Source: Streptomyces sp. SLBN-31
GTDB lineage: Bacteria; Actinomycetota; Actinomycetes; Streptomycetales; Streptomycetaceae
Assembly: GCF_006715395.1 (NCBI RefSeq)
Contig: NZ_VFNC01000001.1
Coordinates: 3,782,001 to 3,846,000, forward strand
Direction of reading: 5' to 3'
Length of the DNA stretch: 64,000 bases
The translations under genes were made by a program, and so were the position numbers. Under the pieces are notes generated by a model. It saw only the letters and a list, made by a program, of their open reading frames with translations. It had not been told where the DNA came from and made no database searches. Below, piece by piece: positions 59,098-64,000 of this stretch (its first letter is position 1; every line of letters begins with the position of its first letter).

Positions 59098-59547
59098 GCC
59101 TTCCGGGCCCTGCGATGGAAGGAACAGATGGTGGCACGCTCCGAGGTCCCGTACTCCATAATCCGGTCCACCCAAGTGTTTGAAACGGTCGACGATGTCG
59201 CGGAGGCAGCCACTGAGGACTGGATCGTGTGGCTGCCGCCGGTTCGGACGCGACCGGTGGCAGGAGAGGAAGTGGCCACGCTTCTTGCTCACACCGCAGC
59301 GTTCTCACCGTTGCAGGGTGTGAAGGAGATTGCCGGTCCCCGACAGTTCAGGCTGGATACCTTCGTGCGGCAGGCGCTGACCGCGGAGCACGAGCACCGT
59401 CAGGTCTTCACCGACTGGCGCAGCACCTTCCTCGGTAGTCGGGTGCGGCGCGATGATCTGCTTCCGGGGCCGGACGCCTACATCGCACAGCGGCTCTACG
59501 GGGAATGGCTCATGGACCGGATGGCGGAGGGGCACAGGGCGTCCTGA
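59098..59547 (+). pseudogene. NmrA/SDR-type NAD(P)-binding protein, C-terminal part only
   Basis: Frame reads RALRWKEQMVARSEVPYSII, RSTQVFETVDDVAEAATEDW, VRTRPVAGEEVATLLAHTAA, PLQGVKEIAGPRQFRLDTFV and ends LYGEWLMDRMAEGHRAS. This is the substrate-side half of atypical SDR (NmrA-like) reductases, in which YSILRATQFFEF follows the active-site helix. The Rossmann N-terminus with its GxxGxxG is missing, so the gene is truncated at its 5' end near the CRISPR-like repeats. Confidence 0.72.
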
Positions 59548-59908
59548 CCAGCGGTCGCAGTCGGGCACGAATCGGTGCTGGCGAGAGGCCGAGCACGACT
59601 TGCATCGGTTGCCCGGTCTATGGAGCAGGCGGGTGCGGATGTCTCGCGAACCGAGATGTCCATTCCTGCTATGAGCGTGGCGGTTCCGCTCTCTACCGAC
59701 AACGTCATCTGCCGCCAACGAGTGTCTCACCCGCCGCGCGACCCGGCCGCGAGTGCAAGGGCCGGGCTGCCGCGGCTTTCCCTGTGTGAGGCGGCCCCGG
59801 CCCGCATGAAGACGCCTGCTCCGTGGTGGGCCGACGCCCGGCACGCCGGCACGCGGCAGATGACGGAAGCATCATCGGGGCGCGGCCAGGGTGCCGGGTG
59901 ACGCGTTG
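59548..59908. other. Region without a recognisable gene
   Basis: Open frames on both strands mirror each other; none has a ribosome-binding site and recognisable sequence. Confidence 0.4.
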
Positions 59909-60262
59909 TCAGGAGGGGTGGAGTTCGACGACGACGCGGTAGCTCGCCGGTTCCGAGGTGATGTGCAGGTCGGGGTCGTCGAACATGCGCTGCAGCGAGG
60001 CATGCCACTCGGGATTCTCGGTGGCTTTGTCGAGGGCGGTCCCCGACGTCCACTCCGCGATGTGGACGAAGCGGGTCTCCGGGCCTTCATCGAGGGGACG
60101 GTGCAGGCGGGAGCGGAGGAAGCCGGGCTGGGCCGCCATGATTCGGGCGTTCTCCTGGTACACGACGGTGAAGCGGTCGGCTTCGTCCGTCGGCACGGTG
60201 TAGGTCTTGATGACGGTGACAGGCTCGTCGGTGCTGGTCTTCGACGCGAGGGAATGGCTCAT
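59909..60262 (-). CDS. Antibiotic biosynthesis monooxygenase (ABM)-fold protein
   Basis: 117 aa from MSHSLASKTSTDEPVTVIKT. ABM dimeric alpha-beta-barrel pattern: VTVIKTYTVPTDEADRFTVV, RIMAAQPGFLRSRLHRPLDE, RFVHIAEWTSGTALDKATEN (the AEW motif), SYRVVVELHPS. The family includes heme-degrading enzymes and quinone-forming monooxygenases, but most members are uncharacterised. Single gene. Confidence 0.87.
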   Translation of the reverse strand: MSHSLASKTSTDEPVTVIKTYTVPTDEADRFTVVYQENARIMAAQPGFLRSRLHRPLDEGPETRFVHIAEWTSGTALDKATENPEWHASLQRMFDDPDLHITSEPASYRVVVELHPS

Positions 60263-60581
60263 GTCCCTACTGACCGACGACGCCCCGCACATGTGACGGG
60301 TCGGCGGGTGCCGATGTACGGGCGCGGGTCGACACCGTGGGCGTTGTTGCTTTGCGGCATTCGGCGGGGCAATGCTGAAGGATCCCGCTGGGACGTCCCG
60401 GGAAGGCGAGGCCTCCGTGCGACGGGTGGGCTTGATCGGTGCTGTCGCGTCGCCGCCTTCGCAGATAACCGCCCGGCACGCGCTGCTGCTGGGCAGGAGA
60501 GGCGAGGGCCCCCACACGGTGTGCCCGCGGCACGTCGCGTGAGAGCCCTCTTGCGGTTACTCAAATACCGCGGCCTGTGGC

Positions 60582-62510
60582 TCAGTTGCCGCCGTTCTCC
60601 CAGTGGTGGACGGCCGTGGTTGCGGTCACGTCGTTCGCGTAGACGAGGGCGACACGGTGGTTGTACTGGATTGTGTACATCTTCTTGCCTCCGATGACCA
60701 CCGCTCCGCTGGAGGGGAAGTAGTCGTCGGTGGCGGCCGCTTCCCGCGTAGCCACATATGCCTGTCCGGTCGGAATGGCGTACATGCTCAACGGTCCCTG
60801 TGTGGAGGCGCCCAGGCCGGCCGGGTACTCGGCCTTGTCGGGATAGCTGGAGCCGTAGAGGGACACGGGAATGGTGCCCGCGGGCTTGATGATCTTCACA
60901 CCGTAGCTGGTACGGGTGTTGACGCCGCCAGGATTGTGGAACCACGCCTTCGCACCGCTGAACCAGATCGCGGTCCAGTCCTCCTGGACGTCCGCGACGA
61001 CGAACTGCTGCCCTGCCTGAGCCGTGCTGCCCCAGTCGTTCACCCGGTCGGTGCCGGGCGCGGTGCCGTGGATCGACTGATCGCCGAAAAGCGGGGTTGT
61101 TTCGCTCGGAGCGGTGTGCAGGTTGACGAAGTTGGTCGGGTGCTGCTGCTCGATGCAGGTGGTCGTCTGGCCGGTCGGGTCGTCGGAGGGGCAGATCTGG
61201 AGGGTCTGCACGTTGTCCGCGAACGACGGCTTGATCGACACGACGGAGCCGGGCTGCGGCACCTCGGACACGCCGCTGACCGGGGCGTCGAGCAGGCTCA
61301 TGAAGTGATTCCAGTCCCAGGCGTAACCCGGGTCCCAGTGCATACCGGAGACCAGAGCGGAGTTGGGCCCGGCAACGTTGTCATGTCTGGCGATGTGCTG
61401 CCGGTCCAGCGGGATGTCGAAGCGTTCGGCCAGGTACTTCACCAAGTCCGCCGTGGCCTGGTACTGCGCCTCCGTGTACCAGGCGGCGCCGTGCGCGGCG
61501 TACCCCTCGTGCTCGATGCCGATCGAGTGCAAATGGGTCGAGTAGTTGCCCGCGTGGAAGGCGATGTCCTTGGTGGGCACCATCTGGGTGACCGTGCCGG
61601 AAGAGGACATCACGTAGTGGGTCGCGGCGGGGCTCGTGGGGTTGGCCAGGCCCGCCACGCCGGCGTCGTAGGTGGACTCCAGGTCGTGGATGACGATCGT
61701 GTCGATGCGGATGCCATTGGTCGGCCGGTCGGCGACCTGGCGGCCGACCGGTGATCCGGCCACGAAGGTGCAGTCGACGGTAGTGGGGCACTCGGTGGCG
61801 GCCGCCGTCGACGAGGTCTTCAGGCGCAGGGAGTTGATCTGCTCTCGGGCGGGATCGACGGAAGGTACGGCGGACAGGCGTACGCGCTGGCCGTCCTGGG
61901 TTGTCGCCGAGGCACCGCTGCGGATCGTGCGGAAGACACGGTCGGCGAAGGAGGCAGCCGCCTGCTTCTGCTTGGCCTGGCTGTACCGGGCCACTGCCCC
62001 GTACCACTGTGAGGGGTCCACGGGGGTCGCCCCGACCAACTCCTTCTCGTACGAGGCGAGCAGGGCGGCACCCCCGCGGATGTTCGCGGTGTCGTCCTCG
62101 CGCAGGGACTTGACGGAGAGTCCGGTCAGCTCGGCCGCCTGGCGCAGGGTGTGCAAGGCGGGGTCCGCGGCGAGGGAGTCGAGGTCGGCGCGGCCCGCCG
62201 CGCCCGCGGCACCGCCAGCCAGCATGGTGGGGGTGACGTCCGTGAGGTTCATCGGTCCGTAACCGCCGTCGGTGCTCGGCAGGGCGCCGTGACCCTCCCA
62301 GGCCGACTCCTGGTGGGAGAGGGCGAGCAGCACGCTCGACGGGATGTCGAACTCCTCGGCAGCGGCCAGCAGCGCCTGTTGGCGAGAGTCCGCGGTCGCG
62401 CTCGGGTCGTCGGCGAGTGCGTGGCCGGGCAGGGTGAGCAAGGAGCCCGCGACCAGCGCGCTCACGGCGATACCGACGGGCACGCCAACGGCCCTCTTTC
62501 TTCTGTGCAA
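60582..62510 (-). CDS. Secreted N-acetylmuramoyl-L-alanine amidase (Amidase_2)
   Basis: 642 aa from TTG, chosen because AGGAG lies 7 nt upstream; an ATG at 62537 without such a site would add nine residues. Signal peptide AVGVPVGIAVSALVAGSLLT cut near ALA-DD. Residues ~20-190 form a lysozyme-like helical region (SVLLALSHQESAWEGHGALP). The amidase domain follows: IDTIVIHDLESTYDAGVAGL (zinc His), ATHYVMSSSGTVTQMV, IAFHAGNYSTHLHSIGIEHE, IARHDNVAGPNSALVSG, HWDPG (zinc His). The C-terminal ~200 residues include SH3-like segments that probably bind cell wall. Cuts the amide bond between MurNAc and the stem peptide. Confidence 0.9.
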   Translation of the reverse strand: MHRRKRAVGVPVGIAVSALVAGSLLTLPGHALADDPSATADSRQQALLAAAEEFDIPSSVLLALSHQESAWEGHGALPSTDGGYGPMNLTDVTPTMLAGGAAGAAGRADLDSLAADPALHTLRQAAELTGLSVKSLREDDTANIRGGAALLASYEKELVGATPVDPSQWYGAVARYSQAKQKQAAASFADRVFRTIRSGASATTQDGQRVRLSAVPSVDPAREQINSLRLKTSSTAAATECPTTVDCTFVAGSPVGRQVADRPTNGIRIDTIVIHDLESTYDAGVAGLANPTSPAATHYVMSSSGTVTQMVPTKDIAFHAGNYSTHLHSIGIEHEGYAAHGAAWYTEAQYQATADLVKYLAERFDIPLDRQHIARHDNVAGPNSALVSGMHWDPGYAWDWNHFMSLLDAPVSGVSEVPQPGSVVSIKPSFADNVQTLQICPSDDPTGQTTTCIEQQHPTNFVNLHTAPSETTPLFGDQSIHGTAPGTDRVNDWGSTAQAGQQFVVADVQEDWTAIWFSGAKAWFHNPGGVNTRTSYGVKIIKPAGTIPVSLYGSSYPDKAEYPAGLGASTQGPLSMYAIPTGQAYVATREAAATDDYFPSSGAVVIGGKKMYTIQYNHRVALVYANDVTATTAVHHWENGGN

Positions 62511-63027
62511 GGTGATGCTCCTCAGAGGAAGAAACATGGGCGTCAAGGGGCGCCGACGGCATGGCCGCTCATGGGGGAAGGCCCGGGCGACAACTCGATG
62601 CGCGGATGACTATAGGACCATGTTTGTTGCAGTGGCCACGGAAAGGGTAACTGTTTCCGTCACACGTTGTTGTGAACGAAGCTGTGTAGAAAGGGCATAA
62701 CAGCCCGTCCAGAAAGGCGAGTTGCCGAACAGGCCAGGTAGGGAGGGGGCGCCGCGAAGGTGAAGTGACCAGGCGTGATCCTAGGCACCCGGGGAAGAGT
62801 GCGCCCGGGACAGGGACGCCGGAACCCAAAGACGATGTGGATTGCTATACACTCTTCACAGCGACTCCGGCACCGTGTGACACGCTGAGTTGCCGGTATG
62901 GGAGCGCTCGCCCACCCGCGGACCGTCCGTCAGCGGGTGCGTGCCTCGGGCTCCTGTTCGAACCCCCGCGGGCAGGTGCCCGAGGCATCTTTGTGACATT
63001 CAGTGCACTGAGCCGAGAAGGCTTCGG
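62511..63027. other. Intergenic region upstream of the amidase
   Basis: No gene supported. The stretch 62610-62700 is AT-richer than average and is the likely amidase promoter; I cannot fix -35/-10 boxes. No classical riboswitch-like structure was recognised. Confidence 0.45.
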
Positions 63028-63579
63028 TCAGGACTCCTGGGCGCGGTAGAGACCGCGGCCGGCCCGGCGTACGCGGGAGGTGCCGACCAGACGGTCGAGC
63101 GTGCTGCGCACCGCATTGATGCTCCCGGAGTCGGTGTCGCGGCCTAGCGCCGCGGCCACGTCGCGCGCGCGGACCTCCGCGTCACCGACGCCCGCGAAGT
63201 AGTCCAGGATCTGTTCGGTGAGGGCCCCGTAGCTGCGCGGTTCCTCGGCCTCCGCATGCGAGGAGGCCACCGGCTTCTCCTTCTGCCTGCGCTCCGCCTG
63301 TCGCGGCGCGGACTGCTTTCGCGCCGTGCGGGCGGCGGGCGCGACGACCGGAGCGTCGGCCTCCGGCTGTTCGGGCTGCTCGGCTCCTCGGCGGCCGGAC
63401 GGCTCGGCCATGAGGACCGTCAGGGCGCTCAGGGCGCGCTGGACGGAGTCGAGGTGGGCGGCCACGGCGGCCAGTTCCCTCTCCAGTGCCTGCTTCTGAA
63501 TCTCCAGGCGGGCGAGGTCCTCCTGGAGGCTCTCCGCAGTGACCTCAATCTCATGCGCTGCGCGAGTTGCCGAGACCAT
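63028..63579 (-). CDS. Coiled-coil protein with C-terminal winged-helix-like domain
   Basis: 183 aa from ATG with GAGAGGAAG upstream. Residues ~12-55 form a coiled coil (VTAESLQEDLARLEIQKQAL, ERELAAVAAHLDSVQRALSA). A charged Pro/Ala linker rich in Glu/Gln/Lys follows. Residues ~118-183 look like a winged helix (YGALTEQILDYFAGVGDAEV, RARDVAAALGRDTDSGSINA, VRSTLDRLVGTSRVRRAGRG, LYRAQES). Probably a DNA-binding regulator of a streptomycete-specific family; no ligand or target known. Confidence 0.75.
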   Translation of the reverse strand: MVSATRAAHEIEVTAESLQEDLARLEIQKQALERELAAVAAHLDSVQRALSALTVLMAEPSGRRGAEQPEQPEADAPVVAPAARTARKQSAPRQAERRQKEKPVASSHAEAEEPRSYGALTEQILDYFAGVGDAEVRARDVAAALGRDTDSGSINAVRSTLDRLVGTSRVRRAGRGLYRAQES

Positions 63580-64000
63580 GTCTTCCTCTCATCCTCACCC
63601 CTCCGTGCCGCGCCTCGCTGAAGTCAGCTGCGGTGCCGCTCGGCTCGGACCCCGGGATGTGTGGGTGCATCGTATGTCACAGCGTACGAGGTTTGGACCC
63701 GGTAGATGCAAGATGGTGATGCGAGGCCCCGTCGAGCCAGGCGACTACCACTGTCCTTTCACCCTTTCGTGAGCGGCACCTCAGCGGTGCGGACACGGTG
63801 CAAACCGGTCACGTCGTGGGTGACTGGACTCCGGGCCGGACAGGGGCGGAATCGGCCGTGGTCGGCGGGTGTCCGCGGGCGTTTGGCCGGGTTCCCGTCG
63901 GGACTGCTCGCAAAGGTGGCGCAGTCGAGGCGCCGATCGTCGGATGCGGGCGCCGACGTCGTCAAGAGCTTCTTGAGCCAGTGAGACACCAGCGGCACGC
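63580..64000. other. Right end of window, no confident gene
   Basis: A minus-strand frame (63759-63998) reads MPLVSHWLKKLLTTSAPASD, DDRRLDCATFASSPDGNPAK and ends VRTAEVPLTKG. It has normal codon bias but no visible ribosome-binding site because the window ends. It may be a gene start or a fragment. Confidence 0.35.

Noticed and set aside
60603..61754. 383-codon plus-strand open frame
   Set aside because: Shadow of the amidase gene; no start signal and Val/Gly/Arg-biased composition.

Overview
The window looks like a piece of a Streptomyces (or close relative) linear-replicon arm. GC is very high, start codons are often GTG or TTG, coding regions have strong third-position GC bias, and many families are streptomycete-typical: SpoIIE-type PP2C phosphatase, DUF5994, SPW-repeat protein, expansin-like protein, LpqY/SugABC importer and many secreted hydrolases. 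Roughly a third of the window is decayed: at least nine transposase genes or fragments (IS110, IS630, a TnpB element, IS1380, IS701, IS5, ISAs1) and over a dozen frameshifted or truncated ordinary genes. This fits a chromosome arm or accessory element rather than the core. No rRNA or tRNA gene was seen.

Layout. 1-8.4 kb: 3' end of an SDR gene, IS110 debris, expansin-like secreted protein, MscL, a methyltransferase, a zinc metallopeptidase, an NB-ARC-type ATPase remnant, a PP2C phosphatase and an Hsp20. 8.4-12.1 kb: a stress/heat-shock island in decay (PPOX remnant, J-domain protein without HPD, a deletion joining the start of dnaK to the end of grpE, DUF2267, SPW protein). Two HspR-type (HAIR-like) operators lie in front of hsp20 and the J-protein. 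12.1-15.4 kb: MFS remnant, RibD/DHFR-like reductase, an alkyltransferase-like protein paired with a DUF488 protein, and a decayed HTH regulator. 15.4-18 kb: an IS630 copy split precisely by a TnpB element. 18-26.4 kb: a broken S1 protease, multicopper oxidase debris, a broken Ser/Thr kinase, IS1380, an NTF2-like protein, and a nested IS701/IS5 pair.

26.5-29.6 kb is the most interesting intact module: a WXG100-like small protein, a 533-aa protein with a WXG-like helical N-terminus and a papain-fold-like cysteine peptidase C-terminus, a lipoprotein resembling chagasin-type cysteine-peptidase inhibitors, and a translationally coupled unknown protein. I infer a type VII-secreted peptidase toxin with an inhibitor-based immunity lipoprotein. 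29.8-34 kb is an ArsR-controlled island (ArsR, two divergent flavoproteins, an MFS exporter whose 3' end is lost). 34.7-38.8 kb is an ECF sigma / zinc-finger membrane anti-sigma / ABC exporter operon with overlapping genes. 39-45.2 kb carries remnants, two lipoproteins (one an M1 peptidase), a large secreted S1 protease with beta-propeller-like repeats, and a small secreted protein. 45.3-49 kb is IS701, an AHSA1/SRPBCC gene bracketed by two copies of the IS701 right end, and IS5/IS110 debris. 49.4-53.9 kb is an intact lpqY-sugABC-type trehalose/oligosaccharide importer operon. 54-64 kb holds remnants, two DUF5994 genes flanking a small divergent gene, degenerate CRISPR-like repeats, an SDR fragment, a monooxygenase-fold protein, a large secreted N-acetylmuramoyl-L-alanine amidase and a coiled-coil protein.

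All identifications rest on reading motifs and remembered family patterns; no database search was run.
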